DNA of 64,000 bases from the NCBI GenBank assembly GCA_009760885.1, contig CM019704.1, positions 11,120,303 through 11,184,302 on the forward strand, given 5' to 3'. The stretch comes from Achatina immaculata (taxonomy: Eukaryota; Mollusca; Gastropoda; Stylommatophora; Achatinidae). Of the stretch, positions 44,935 to 56,600 are shown piece by piece; position 1 is the first letter of the stretch; each line of letters begins with the position of its first letter. The notes beneath the pieces were generated by a model, which saw nothing but the letters and a program-made list of their open reading frames with translations, had not been told where the DNA came from and searched no databases. Made by a program: the position numbers and the translations under genes.

Positions 44935-46516
44935 CTTCAAAGTTGATACTTCATTCTTGCATATTATCATGTTTATGCCTTCAATGTTGATAGAATATTA
45001 TTATATTTATGCCTTCAGCATTGTGATGTATCATTCTAGAATATTATCATGTTTATTTCTTCAGTGTTGATGTATCATTCTAAAATATTATCAAGTTTAT
45101 TTCTTCGGTATTCATGCATCATTCTAGAATATTATCATGTTTATTTCTTCAACGTTGATGTGAGTTACTACTATCAAGAGTTTGTCAACTCCACTTATTT
45201 CAGCCGCTCTCCTGATCACACCCTTTAAGATACTGTCATTACTGCACATCTTTTAGCAGTCCTTATAGTCACCTACTCTGTGTGAAGATACTCTCATTGC
45301 TGCACATCTTTTAGCAGTCCTTATAGTCGCCTACTCTGTGTGTGTTTGTGCATGTGTGTATGTGAGTGCTCTCTCTTTATGGTTTGTTTTTTTGTCTGTC
45401 TGTTTTCAGTGTGTCATATTTCATAATGGTCACTCAGCTTTATTACAAGGAAATTGTTGACTTGTTTTCAGAAGTTAGCAGTTGATCATTTTTAAGTGTG
45501 ATTATTTTTCTTATCATTTTGATGTTACAAGATTGTTGTTGATTATTGTAGTAAAGGTAGAGGATCAAGAGATCATATATTCAATATAAGATTAATAATA
45601 GAGAAATGCAGAGAGTTTAAGTGTTTATAGTCTACTCAAAGGCACTTGATTGTGTAAAACACCAGAAACTTTGGAAAATAATGGAAAAAATGGGATTTCC
45701 AACACATTTGATACAATTAACATCACTGCTGTATCTAGACCAACAAGCAGCAGTAAGAATAAATGGCGAAACAACAACTTGGTTTGACATAAAACAAGGG
45801 GTCCGTCAGGAGTGCATATTGTCACCTTACTTATTTAACTTGTATACTGAAAATATAATGAGGAATGTTAGAGAAGATGAATGAATGAATGAATGCCTTC
45901 AAAGTTGATACTTCATTCTTGCATATTATCATGTTTATGCCTTCAATGTTGATAGAATATTATTATATTTATGCCTTCAGCATTGTGATGTATCATTCTA
46001 GAATATTATCATGTTTATTTCTTCAGTGTTGATGTATCATTCTAAAATATTATCAAGTTTATTTCTTCGGTATTCATGCATCATTCTAGAATATTATCAT
46101 GTTTATTTCTTCAACGTTGATGTGAGTTACTACTATCAAGAGTTTGTCAACTCCACTTATTTCAGCCGCTCTCCTGATCACACCCTTTAAGATACTCTCA
46201 TTACTGCACATCTTTTAGCAGTCCTTATAGTCACCTACTCTGTGTGAAGATACTCTCATTGCTGCACATCTTTTAGCAGTCCTTATAGTCACCTACTCTG
46301 TGTGTGTTTGTTCATGTGTGTATGTGAGTGCTCTCTCTTTATGGTTTGTTTTTTTGTCTGTCTGTTTTCAGTGTGTCATATTTCATAATGGTCACTCAGC
46401 TTTATTACAAGGAAATTGTTGACTTGTTTTCAGAAGTTAGCAGTTGATCATTTTTAAGTGTGATTATTTTTCTTATCATTTTGATGTTACAAGATTGTTG
46501 TTGATTATTGTAGTAA
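44593..46516. repeat. 962-bp tandem duplication
   Basis: Copies 44593-45554 and 45555-46516 are about 99 percent identical over their length (for example CCTTAAGT versus CCTTACTT). Junction: GGTAGAGGATC joins GGTAGACAAG and GGAAGAGGATC at a shared AGA. The unit contains the LINE derivative and minisatellite. Confidence 0.93.
44935..45160. repeat. Diverged 44-bp minisatellite, about 5 copies
   Basis: ATTATCATGTTTATTTCTTC and TTGATGTATCATTCTA units, the same family as 44440-44576. Repeated again at 45897-46122 by the 962-bp duplication. Confidence 0.85.
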
Positions 46517-46625
46517 AGGTAGACAAGCATATGGTTCAGTTTTATCAAACAAAAGAAAAAATAGGAGGGGTCTAGGAAAGTGGACAGAAATGAGAGTGGC
46601 AGAAGGATGAGCACATACAAATGTC
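46510..46625 (-). mobile_element. Diverged Penelope-like 3' UTR remnant
   Basis: On the minus strand GTATGTGCTCATCCTT, TCATTTCTGTCC and ATAAAACTGAACCATATG run in the same order as the relic at 19090-19185. Old and non-coding. Confidence 0.4.
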
Positions 46626-46905
46626 ATTGAGATATAAACGTCAGTTAGTGAGATATAAATGTCAGTGAGATAGAAATGCCAGTGAGGCATAAATATCGGT
46701 GAGATATAAATGTCAGTGAAATATAAATATCAGTTAGTGAGATATACATGTGAGTTAGTGAGATACACATATCAGTTAGTGAGATATACATGTCAGTTAG
46801 TGAGATATACATGTCAGTTAGTGAGATATACATGTCAGTTAGTGAGATAAACATATCGGTTAGTGAGATATAAATGTCAGTTAGTGAGATAAGGTCAGTG
46901 AGATA
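46622..46905. repeat. 21-22 bp minisatellite, about 13 copies
   Basis: Unit GTCAGTTAGTGAGATATAAAT with variants; it abuts the mariner end at 46908. Confidence 0.9.
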
Positions 46906-46907
46906 TA

Positions 46908-47640
46908 TGAGGGATGATTGATAAGTTCGTGACCTAAGATACAACAGATTGTTTGTGGACAACTTTTTTGGGTTATTCCTCAACATAGTCCCCTTGAAAG
47001 TTTATGCGCTTAGTCCAGCGATCCTGGAGCATATGGATCCCTTATTTGTAAAAGTCAGCATCTTGTGCCAGTAGAAAGTGGTCTACAGCATGAATGACAT
47101 CATCATCTGAAGCAAATTTGCGACCACTGAGCTCCTTTTTTTACTTTGGTAAACAGGTAATAGTCCGAAGGGGCCAAATCTGGGGAATAAGGAGGATGTT
47201 CAAGAAACTAGAAGCCGCATTCTTGAATGGCAGCCATTGCCACCGCGGACTTGTGAACTGGAGCATTGTCTTGCTGAAAGATGACTCCTCTCATCAATTT
47301 CCCTCGATGCTTTTCCTTCAGTTTGACCCGCAGTTACTTCACAAGATTAGCGTAATAGGCCCCGGTGACCGTTCTGCCCTTTTGAAAATGATCTACCAGT
47401 AGCACACCTTCTGAATCCCGAAAGATGGAAGCCATCACTTTGCCTGCAGACAGAACCACCCTTGCTTTCTTTGGAAGTGGGGATCCATGATGTTTCCACT
47501 GCTTTGATTGTTCTTTGGTTTCTGGTTGAAAATGATGAACCCAGGTCTCATCCATAGTCACAAATTGCTGAAGAAACTTTTCAGGATCTGCAGAAAAATG
47601 GCCAAGATTGTCTCTTGACATGTTGAGACGCTGTCATTTG
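46908..47640 (-). pseudogene. mariner-family transposase relic
   Basis: Minus-strand 3' two-thirds of a mariner transposase. The catalytic motifs are visible: VTMDETWVHHFQPETKEQSK (first Asp), FQQDNAPVHKSA (second Asp) and SPDLAPSDYYLF (third, D34D-type). They lie in one frame, interrupted by a TAA after AYYANLVK and a TAG after IQECGF. The terminal end at 46908 (TGAGGGATGATTGATAAG) follows TATA, compatible with the TA target. The 5' end is lost at about 47640 where the 49-bp minisatellite begins. Dead element. Confidence 0.9.
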
Positions 47641-47679
47641 TGATCAGCTCCAAGAAGTTTCGGAATCCATCGATTGTGT

Positions 47680-48385
47680 AGGTGTTGTGTATATAATATG
47701 TGATAGCAATATTTTGTTGCTAGGATTGGGAGATGTTGTATACAATATGTGATAGCAATATTTTGTTTGCTAGGATTGGGAGATGTTGTATACAATATGT
47801 AATAGCAATATTTTGTTGCTAGGATTGGGAGATGTTGTATATAATCTGTGGGAGCAATATTTTGTTTTTAGGATTGGGAGATGTTGTATACAATATGTTA
47901 TAGCAATATTTTGTTTGCTAGGATTGGGAGATGTTGTATACAATATGTTATAGCAATATTTTGCTGCTATGATTGAGAGGTGTTGTATGTAATCTGTGAT
48001 AGCAATATTTTGTTGCTATGATTGAGAGGTGTTGTATGTAATCTGTGATAGCAATATTTTGTTGCTAAGATTGGAAGGTGTTGTATGTAATCTGTGATAG
48101 CAATATTTTGTTGCTAAGATTGAGAGGTGTTGTATGTAATCTGTGATAGCAATATTTTGTTGCTAAGATTGGGAGGTGTTGTATGTAATCTGTGATAGCA
48201 ATATTTTGTTGCTAAGATTGGGAGGTGTTGTATGTAATCTGTGATAGCAATATTTTGTTGCTAAGATTGGGAGGTGTTGTATGTAATCTATAATAGCAAT
48301 ATTTTGTTGCTAAGATTGGGAGGTGTTGTATGTAATCTGTGATAGCAATATTTTGTTGCTAAGATTGGGCAGATGTTGTATATAA
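47680..48385. repeat. 49-bp minisatellite, about 14 copies
   Basis: Unit GTGATAGCAATATTTTGTTG then CTAAGATTGGGAGGTGTTGTATGTAATCT. It ends about 40 bp before the next HSPBAP1-like exon. Confidence 0.95.
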
Positions 48386-48426
48386 TCCACACTTTGCTGA
48401 ACATTTATTGTGGTTGATTTCTCAAG

Positions 48427-48551
48427 AACAGGAGAGTCATCCAGTCATTGTGACCCTCTGTCCAGGCCAGACGTTGTACGTGCCCAGACACTGGTGGCAT
48501 TATGTTGAGTCCCTGGAACCATCAATCAGCATAAATGTTTGGGTTCCTATG
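48427..48551 (+). CDS. HSPBAP1-like exon with the third JmjC iron ligand
   Basis: Acceptor GATTTCTCAAG ends at 48426 (an alternative AG lies 5 bases on, with exon start 48432). Donor CCTATG|GTGAGT, phase 0. The translation [18 protein letters not shown] then [29 protein letters not shown] contains the C-terminal iron-binding His (the H after WW) in the HSPBAP1/FIH type of JmjC fold, so with HQD from 43966-44098 all three ligands are present. The last part of the exon is duplicated at 49612-49679. Confidence 0.92.
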
Positions 48552-49214
48552 GTGAGTGTGGCCATACACTTAGACTAGATTATGTTAAGATCGTTGTCAT
48601 CAGCCATGTGTTCTGAAGAAGTGCTTCTTCTTTGAGCAGCTGCTGAATTCTGCAGCTTTCCAAGCCACTGAGTCTCACTGCTGTGGGCAAGAAAGATTTC
48701 CATTCCTAATCTGTTCTTGATCTTTTCTTATCAGCTGTCCACTCCAAGAGCGCATATATCGTCTTCTAGGTTGTCTTGCCGTCATTGTCCATGTCTACTT
48801 CTTGGTCTGTCCTCTTTCATCAGTTCTGTCAGACAATTCTTGTATGTCTATCCTCCTCCATTCTCTCTAAAATGCCTGAGCCATCTCAGTCTGTTGTTGT
48901 TCATAATGACAGATATAAACAGAGAGTTAAACAGTGTGTAGATATTTTTGGTTTCTTCTTATCTTCCATTATTGTGTTGTAGGGTCACTTACTGGTCCAT
49001 AAATTCTTCTCAGGATTCTGTCCTCAGATGTCTGTCTGTGTTTGGTTTTCATCTTGTTTAGTTGTGCTCCATGTTTCTGAGCCAGCAACTGGTTTTCTCT
49101 GTGTCTGTGTTTAGTTTGGTGTTGTGGGGCAGATTTTTTTCTTGTAACAACTGTCTAAGGAGAAAATATGTCTTGTTTCCAGCCTGTATTCTACCCCTTA
49201 TCTCATCTCTTACA

Positions 49215-49611
49215 ATCATTCACTCATTCATTCATTCATTCATTTGCATGTCCCTTGTGAAACTTTGCCTCCCAAACAGCACTCCTGTAGGCCTCTCGGT
49301 TGTAAGGAAGATGGCCTGCTGCTGATTCATCCATTTGCAGATCATCAACGATGTCTTACAGCCATCTTCGCCTTGGTCTTCCTCTCTTTCCCATTATGTA
49401 CCCTTCCAAGACGGTTTTCTCTAGATTATCATGACGTTTAATGTGTCCAGAATATTTAAATTTTCTCTCTTTAATCCTCTTTACTAGCCAGCCTTCTTCA
49501 GTCTTGTAGTATAGATATATTTGTTCTTTTTTGTGTCCACGATATTTGAAGAACTCTTCTGTAGCATTTAAATTCAAAGGCATGTATGTGTTTCTCAGCT
49601 GTTTTAAGTGT
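49215..49611 (-). mobile_element. RTE family B 3' end (copy 1 of 3)
   Basis: Minus-strand 3' end from the ATGA-type tail (CATTCATTCATTCATTC) to the duplication junction. Copies 2 and 3 lie at 50324-51110 and 51898-52684. Confidence 0.88.
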
Positions 49612-49679
49612 CCAGACACTGGTGGCATTATGTTGAGTCCCTGGAACCATCAATCAGCATAAATGTTTGGGTTCCTATG
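49612..49679 (+). pseudogene. Duplicated 3' part of the JmjC exon
   Basis: Repeats the last 68 bases of exon 48427-48551 (from [10 protein letters not shown] to VPM) and its GTGAGT donor. It lacks the exon's acceptor, and upstream LINE sequence supplies a TAA in frame. Probably a silent by-product, unless a cryptic AG is used. Confidence 0.85.
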
Positions 49680-50323
49680 GTGAGTGTGGCCATACACTTA
49701 GACTAGATTATGTTAAGATCGTTGTCATCAGCCATGTGTTCTGAAGAAGTGCTTCTTCTTTGAGCTTTCCAAGCCACTGAGTCTCACTGCTGTGGGCAAG
49801 AAAGATTTCCATTCCTAATCTGTTCTTGATCTTTTCTTATCAGCTGTCCACTCCAAGAGCGCATATATCGTCTTCTAGGTTGTCTTGCCGTCATTGTCCA
49901 TGTCTACTTCTTGGTCTGTCCTCTTTCATCAGTTCTGTCAGACAATTCTTGTATGTCTATCCTCCTCCATTCTCTCTAAAATGCCTGAGCCATCTCAGTC
50001 TGTTGTTGTTCATAATGACAGATATAAACAGAGAGTTAAACAGTGTGTAGATATTTTTGGTTTCTTCTTATCTTCCATTATTGTGTTGTAGGGTCACTTA
50101 CTGGTCCATAAATTCTTCTCAGGATTCTGTCCTCAGATGTCTGTCTGTGTTTGGTTTTCATCTTGTTTAGTTGTGCTCCATGTTTCTGAGCCAGCAACTG
50201 GTTTTCTCTGTGTCTGTGTTTAGTTTGGTGTTGTGGGGCAGATTTTTTTCTTGTAACAACTGTCTAAGGAGAAAATATGTCTTGTTTCCAGCCTGTATTC
50301 TACCCCTTATCTCATCTCTTACA

Positions 50324-51110
50324 ATCATTCACTCATTCATTCATTCATTCATTTGCATGTCCCTTGCGGAACTTTGCCTCCCAAACAGCACTCCTGTAGG
50401 CCTCTCGGTTGTAAGGAAGATGGCCTGCTGCTGCTGCATCCATTTGCAGATCATCAACGATGTCTTACAGCCATCTTCGCCTTGGTCTTCCTCTCTTTCC
50501 CATTATGTACCCTTCCAAGACGGTTTTCTCTAGATTATCATGACGTTTAATGTGTCCAGAATATTTAAATTTTCTCTCTTTAATCCTCTTTACTAGCCAG
50601 CCTTCTTCAGTCTTGTAGTATAGATATATTTGTTCTTTTTTGTGTCCACGATATTTGAAGAACTCTTCTGTAGCATTTAAATTCAAAGGCATGTATGTGT
50701 TTCTCAGCTGTTTTAAGTGTCCAGGTCTCACAGGCATATGTTGCGATGGGAAAGATGCATGCCCTTAAAAATCTTATTTTTGTGGTTCTGTCTGCTCCTC
50801 TCCACAGATTCTTTAGTTGTTTTACTTTCTGAAGAGCGATAGATGTCCTCCTTTTTAATTTCCCTCATTGTATCTCCATTATTAGTTAGTAATGATCCAA
50901 GATATTTAAAAACTCTCCACTTCTTCCAGTTTTTCCTCATTGATACATATTTCAGCTGCCTTGTTTGTTTTGTCAGTTGTCATCAATTTAGTTTTCTTTG
51001 TATTAAGATAGAGGTTTTGCTTTTCACTGTTCTTATGGACTGACATAATTAGTTTTTCCATTCCTTTTTGTGTTGTAGACAGTAATACTGTGTCATCAGC
51101 AATTACAATG
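50324..51110 (-). mobile_element. RTE family B 3' end (copy 2 of 3)
   Basis: Minus-strand copy from its ATGA-type tail through the RT segment IADDTVLLSTTQKG, truncated exactly at the YADD motif (the Tyr is replaced by flanking sequence). Frames are broken. It is repeated with the 1.57-kb unit. Confidence 0.88.
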
Positions 51111-51517
51111 ATGGAGCTGTTAAATATTGTTCCTAGGTATTTATATACTGGGCAAGTACTACATACGTTTACATTCTTTTTCATACATTGAAAGTTTTTT
51201 TCATACGTATAAAGTGGTTTTCTTTATTACTTACGTGACTGATGTGAGGACAGCACAGAGTTTCACTCAGCTGTAATTTATGTAGTGTCATCACTCATTG
51301 AAGTCAGTACAGTTAGCTTAACATTGCAGTCAAACACCAGTGGAAATGGATGCTCACAAATGTCAAGTACCCATCTCATATCTGTATACATTATCACTGA
51401 TAGAGATGCTGCTCCTCCTAACTGTATTTAATATGTTGTAGGATTTACTGGTACATATTGTTTCTGTCTGAGATTTAGCTTGTGGGTTGTTCCTGTATGT
51501 TAATCTATGTTTCATAG

Positions 51518-51541
51518 AGAGAAGATAAAGAGAGCCACCTC
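51518..51541 (+). pseudogene. Broken copy of the 53094 exon
   Basis: The acceptor TGTTTCATAG and the first 24 exon bases (REDKESHL) are repeated here. Then the sequence jumps to intron-like ATTCTCTCTAAAATG at the duplication junction, so the copy has no donor. If spliced it would act as a poison exon. Confidence 0.85.
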
Positions 51542-51897
51542 CATTCTCTCTAAAATGCCTGAGCCATCTCAGTCTGTTGTTGTTCATAATGACAGATATA
51601 AACAGAGAGTTAAACAATGTGTAGATATTTTTGGTTTCTTCTTATCTTCCATTATTGTGTTGTAGGGTCACTTACTGGTCCATAAATTCTTCTCAGGATT
51701 CTGTCCTCAGATGTCTGTCTGTGTTTGGTTTTCATCTTGTTTAGTTGTGCTCCATGTTTCTGAGCCAGCAACTGGTTTTCTCTGTGTCTGTGTTTAGTTT
51801 GGTGTTGTGGGGCAGATTTTTTTCTTGTAACAACTGTCTAAGGAGAAAATATGTCTTGTTTCCAGCCTGTATTCTACCCCTTATCTCATCTCTTACA

Positions 51898-52684
51898 ATC
51901 ATTCACTCATTCATTCATTCATTCATTTGCATGTCCCTTGTGAAACTTTGCCTCCCAAACAGCACTCCTGTAGGCCTCTCGGTTGTAAGGAAGATGGCCT
52001 GCTGCTGATTCATCCATTTGCAGATCATCAACGATGTCTTACAGCCATCTTCGCCTTGGTCTTCCTCTCTTTCCCATTATGTACCCTTCCAAGACGGTTT
52101 TCTCTAGATTATCATGACGTTTAATGTGTCCAGAATATTTAAATTTTCTCTCTTTAATCCTCTTTACTAGCCAGCCTTCTTCAGTCTTGTAGTATAGATA
52201 TATTTGTTCTTTTTTGTGTCCACGATATTTGAAGAACTCTTCTGTAGCATTTAAATTCAAAGGCATGTATGTGTTTCTCAGCTGTTTTAAGTGTCCAGGT
52301 CTCACAGGCATATGTTGCGATGGGAAAGATGCATGCCCTTAAAAATCTTATTTTTGTGGTTCTGTCTGCTCCTCTCCACAGATTCTTTAGTTGTTTTACT
52401 TTCTGAAGAGCGATAGATGTCCTCCTTTTTAATTTCCCTCATTGTATCTCCATTATTAGTTAGTAATGATCCAAGATATTTAAAAACTCTCCACTTCTTC
52501 CAGTTTTTCCTCATTGATACATATTTCAGCTGCCTTGTTTGTTTTGTCAGTTGTCATCAATTTAGTTTTCTTTGTATTAAGATAGAGGTTTTGCTTTTCA
52601 CTGTTCTTATGGACTGACATAATTAGTTTTTCCATTCCTTTTTGTGTTGTAGACAGTAATACTGTGTCATCAGCAATTACAATG
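51898..52684 (-). mobile_element. RTE family B 3' end (copy 3 of 3)
   Basis: Same insertion as 50324-51110, duplicated with the 1.57-kb unit; near identical. Confidence 0.88.
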
Positions 52685-53093
52685 ATGGAGCTGTTAAATA
52701 TTGTTCCTAGGTATTTATATATACTGGGCAAGTACTACATACGTTTACATTCTTTTTCATACATTGAAAGTTTTTTTCATACGTATAAAGTGGTTTTCTT
52801 TATTACTTACGTGACTGATGTGAGGACAGCACAGAGTTTCACTCAGCTGTAATTTATGTAGTGTCATCACTCATTGAAGTCAGTACAGTTAGCTTAACAT
52901 TGCAGTCAAACACCAGTGGAAATGGATGCTCACAAATGTCAAGTACCCATCTCATATCTGTATACATTATCACTGATAGAGATGCTGCTCCTCCTAACTG
53001 TATTTAATATGTTGTAGGATTTACTGGTACATATTGTTTCTGTCTGAGATTTAGCTTGTGGGTTGTTCCTGTATGTTAATCTATGTTTCATAG

Positions 53094-53216
53094 AGAGAAG
53101 ATAAAGAGAGCCACCTCACAGAAGCTGTGACTCGCTGCCTAGCAACCAGCCTTATTACCTCTCTAGATACAAGTGAAGATAACCTTCAGCAGCAAGTATG
53201 GCTGAACCCCACAGAG
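53094..53216 (+). CDS. HSPBAP1-like exon after the JmjC barrel
   Basis: Acceptor CTATGTTTCATAG ends at 53093; donor CACAGAG|GTAAGT. It is exactly 41 codons, phase 0 at both ends, and joins the phase-0 donor at 48551. The translation REDKESHLTEAVTRCLATSL then ITSLDTSEDNLQQQVWLNPT E. The stretch ExxxHLxxxxxAxTRxL...WLNPTE is conserved in HSPBAP1 proteins directly after the barrel, which strongly supports the gene identity. The exon end and donor seeded the 55-bp array that follows. Confidence 0.92.
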
Positions 53217-53600
53217 GTAAGTTAGGTTTTAGTGGTATAACTTTCAGCAGTCAAGAGTGGATATAACAGAGGTAAGTTAGGTTTTAGTGGTATAACTTTC
53301 AGCAGTCAAGAGTGAATATAACATAGGTAAGTTAGGTTTTAGTAGTATAACTTTCAGCAGTCGAGAGTGAATATAACATAGGTAAGTTAGGTTTTAGTGG
53401 TATAACTTTCAGCAGTCAAGAGTGGATATAACAGAGGTAAGTTAGGTTTTAGTGGTATAACTTTCAGCAGTCAAGAGTGGATATAACAGAGGTAAGTTTT
53501 AGTAGTATAACTTTCAGCAGTCGAGAGTGAATATAACAGATAAGTTTTAGTGGTATAACATTCAACAGTCAAGAGTGAATATAACAGAGATAAGTTAAAT
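53217..53600 (+). repeat. 55-bp array of repeated 5' splice donors
   Basis: Unit AGGTAAGTTAGGTTTTAGTG then GTATAACTTTCAGCAGTCAA then GAGTGGATATAACAG. Perfect GGTAAGT donors have GT at 53217, 53272, 53327, 53382, 53437 and 53492, followed by two degraded ones (GATAAGT). The unit resembles the exon end (ATAACCTTCAGCAGCAAG...CACAGAG), so it was copied from it. GTA AGT TAG gives a stop directly after the true exon. Confidence 0.95.
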
Positions 53601-56600
53601 TTTAGTGGTATAACTGTTCTAGCAGCTAAACTGTTGGTGGTGCAGTGTTCTAGCAGCTAAACAGTTGGTGCATGTCAGTGGGTTCAGCTGAGGTGCTTGC
53701 CTGATCTGACAGGGCTTTGTCAGTAAGATCAGCACTGGGACTGTTGATCAGAATCATAGTGGTGGCGGTAGCATTATCTTGTCTGTCGGAAGTTGTAGTA
53801 ACTGTATCGACATTGTTGGTTGTAATGTTCTCATGTCCTTCATAGTTGGTGGTAGCGCCTTGACTGATATTAGTGACGATAGTTGTGACAGAATTCTTTC
53901 TAAGGGATATAATCCATGATAAATCTAGTACTTTTGACGGTTTAATTATAGCCCCTTAGTATTATTTCGTAAAGGAAGTTCAAACTAGGATGTTGGAAAA
54001 AATCACGGGTAATCATGAACTTTATTCTTATCCTGACATGTTTTATGAAAGTTAAATTTGGAATGTCCAGTTAGTTTTTCGATGAAAGTCATTTTTGGAT
54101 GTTGACGTCCTGAGATTTTGATGACTTTTATTGAACTTTCTCAGGACATGTTTTTATAGCTAGCTAAAATTAGGTTGTTTTTTGAGAGACTAGTCCAAGG
54201 TCTTAAACAGGCGATTTCATGAAGTTTAGACTTTCTCGTGAAGGAATGTTCATGAACAAAGGAAAGTAGAAATGGTAGATGATATTTAAGCTCTGAACTT
54301 TTACGTAGGAGGGATATTAGGTTTTTAGATGAGAATGTGAATTTTGATCAGTATCAGTTGAGTACGATTGTGATTATGAGAATGATTCTTGAGACTGATT
54401 CTTTCCATTAGTGAGGCTTGTAGTATGGGTTAGAATGTGCTGTCAGTTTAGATAGAGAGTAATAGTTGATCTTGTGTGTTTTCCTTAATAGAAGGTTAGA
54501 ACTATTATGATGTGAGTTTTGTTCTAGCTAGAAGAGTGCTACTAAATGTTGCCTCATGTTACTGTGCAAGGAGTGTTCAGAACTAACTTCTGTTAGTAAA
54601 CGTTGTGATTCATGTGTATACAGTGAGATGTTCAGAACTAACTGCTGTTAGTAAGTGTTGTCATTCATGTGTATACAGTGAGATGTTCAGAACTAACTAC
54701 TGTTAGTAAGCGTTGTGATTCTTGTGTATACAGTGAGATGTTCAGAACTAACTACTGTTAGTAAGCATTGTCATTCATGTGTATACAGTGAGATGTTCAG
54801 AACTAACTACTGTTAGTAAGCATTGTCATTCATGTGTATACAGTGAGATGTTCAGAACTAACTACTGTTAGTAAGCATTGTGATTCATGTGTATACAGTG
54901 AGATGTTCAGAACTAACTACTGTTAGTAAGCGTTGTGATTCATGTGTATACAGTGAGATGTTCAGAACTAACTACTGTTAGTAAGCATTGTCATTCATGT
55001 GTATACAGTGAGATGTTCAGAAGATGTAAGTTGCTGCTTTTTGCTATTCCATGTTGTGTGAGAACTATTGCAACTTTGTTGTGAGAGAGTTGTCCTCTTC
55101 CTCCTCATGTGGCTAACAATTGTTCTAGCTGGGGAGTGAATATAACAGATAAGTTTTAGTGGTATAACATTCAACAGTCAAGAGTGAATATAACAGAGAT
55201 AAGTTAAATTTTAGTGGTATAACTGTTCTAGCAGCTAAACTGTTGGTGGTGCAGTGTTCTAGCAGCTAAACAGTTGGTGCATGTCAGTGGGTTCAGCTGA
55301 GGTGCTTGCCTGATCTGACAGGGCTTTGTCAGTAAGATCAGCACTGGGACTGTTGATCAGAATCATAGTGGTGGCGGTAGCATTATCTTGTCTGTCGGAA
55401 GTTGTAGTAACTGTATCGACATTGTTGGTTGTAATGTTCTCATGTCCTTCATAGTTGGTGGTAGCGCCTTGACTGATATTAGTGACGATAGTTGTGACAG
55501 AATTCTTTCTAAGGGATATAATCCATGATAAATCTAGTACTTTTGACGGTTTAATTATAGCCCCTTAGTATTATTTCGTAAAGGAAGTTCAAACTAGGAT
55601 GTTGGAAAAAATCACGGGTAATCATGAACTTTATTCTTATCCTGACATGTTTTATGAAAGTTAAATTTGGAATGTCCAGTTAGTTTTTCGATGAAAGTCA
55701 TTTTTGGATGTTGACGTCCTGAGATTTTGATGACTTTTATTGAACTTTCTCAGGACATGTTTTTATAGCTAGCTAAAATTAGGTTGTTTTTTGAGAGACT
55801 AGTCCAAGGTCTTAAACAGGCGATTTCATGAAGTTTAGACTTTCTCGTGAAGGAATGTTCATGAACAAAGGAAAGTAGAAATGGTAGATGATATTTAAGC
55901 TCTGAACTTTTACGTAGGAGGGATATTAGGTTTTTAGATGAGAATGTGAATTTTGATCAGTATCAGTTGAGTACGATTGTGATTATGAGAATGATTCTTG
56001 AGACTGATTCTTTCCATTAGTGAGGCTTGTAGTATGGGTTAGAATGTGCTGTCAGTTTAGATAGAGAGTAATAGTTGATCTTGTGTGTTTTCCTTAATAG
56101 AAGGTTAGAACTATTATGATGTGAGTTTTGTTCTAGCTAGAAGAGTGCTACTAAATGTTGCCTCATGTTACTGTGCAAGGAGTGTTCAGAACTAACTTCT
56201 GTTAGTAAACGTTGTGATTCATGTGTATACAGTGAGATGTTCAGAACTAACTGCTGTTAGTAAGTGTTGTGATTCATGTGTATACAGTGAGATGTTCAGA
56301 ACTAACTACTGTTAGTAAGCGTTGTGATTCTTGTGTATACAGTGAGATGTTCAGAACTAACTACTGTTAGTAAGCATTGTCATTCATGTGTATACAGTGA
56401 GATGTTCAGAACTAACTACTGTTAGTAAGCATTGTCATTCATGTGTATACAGTGAGATGTTCAGAACTAACTACTGTTAGTAAGCATTGTGATTCATGTG
56501 TATACAGTGAGATGTTCAGAACTAACTACTGTTAGTAAGTGTTGTGATTCATGTGTATACAGTGAGATGTTCAGAACTAACTGCTGTTAGTAAGCGTTGT

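Larger units (their letters stand above)
44099..48426 (+). other. HSPBAP1-like intron region missing an expected exon
   Basis: The segment between HxD and the last His of a JmjC barrel (about 40 residues with a W-H-L-F-P-type start) should be encoded here but I could not find it. A good acceptor at 44277 (TTTTCTCTCTACAG) leads into frames that stop within 20 codons. The region holds minisatellites, LINE fragments, a 962-bp duplication, a Penelope-like relic and a mariner relic. Confidence 0.6.
48484..50720. repeat. 1.1-kb tandem duplication starting inside an exon
   Basis: Copy 1 starts at 48484 and copy 2 at 49612; offset 1128, falling to 1109 after a 19-bp deletion in copy 2 (near 49763). 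Junction GTGTCCAGACACTGG joins LINE sequence (AAGTGTCCAGGTC) to exon sequence (GTGCCCAGACAC) at a shared CCAG. Confidence 0.93.
49964..53113. repeat. 1.57-kb tandem duplication ending inside an exon
   Basis: Copies 49964-51537 and 51538-53113 (offset 1574, then 1576 after a 2-bp TA expansion near 52715). Junction at shared CCTCC. The unit includes a family B LINE and ends within the exon that is intact at 53094. Confidence 0.93.
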
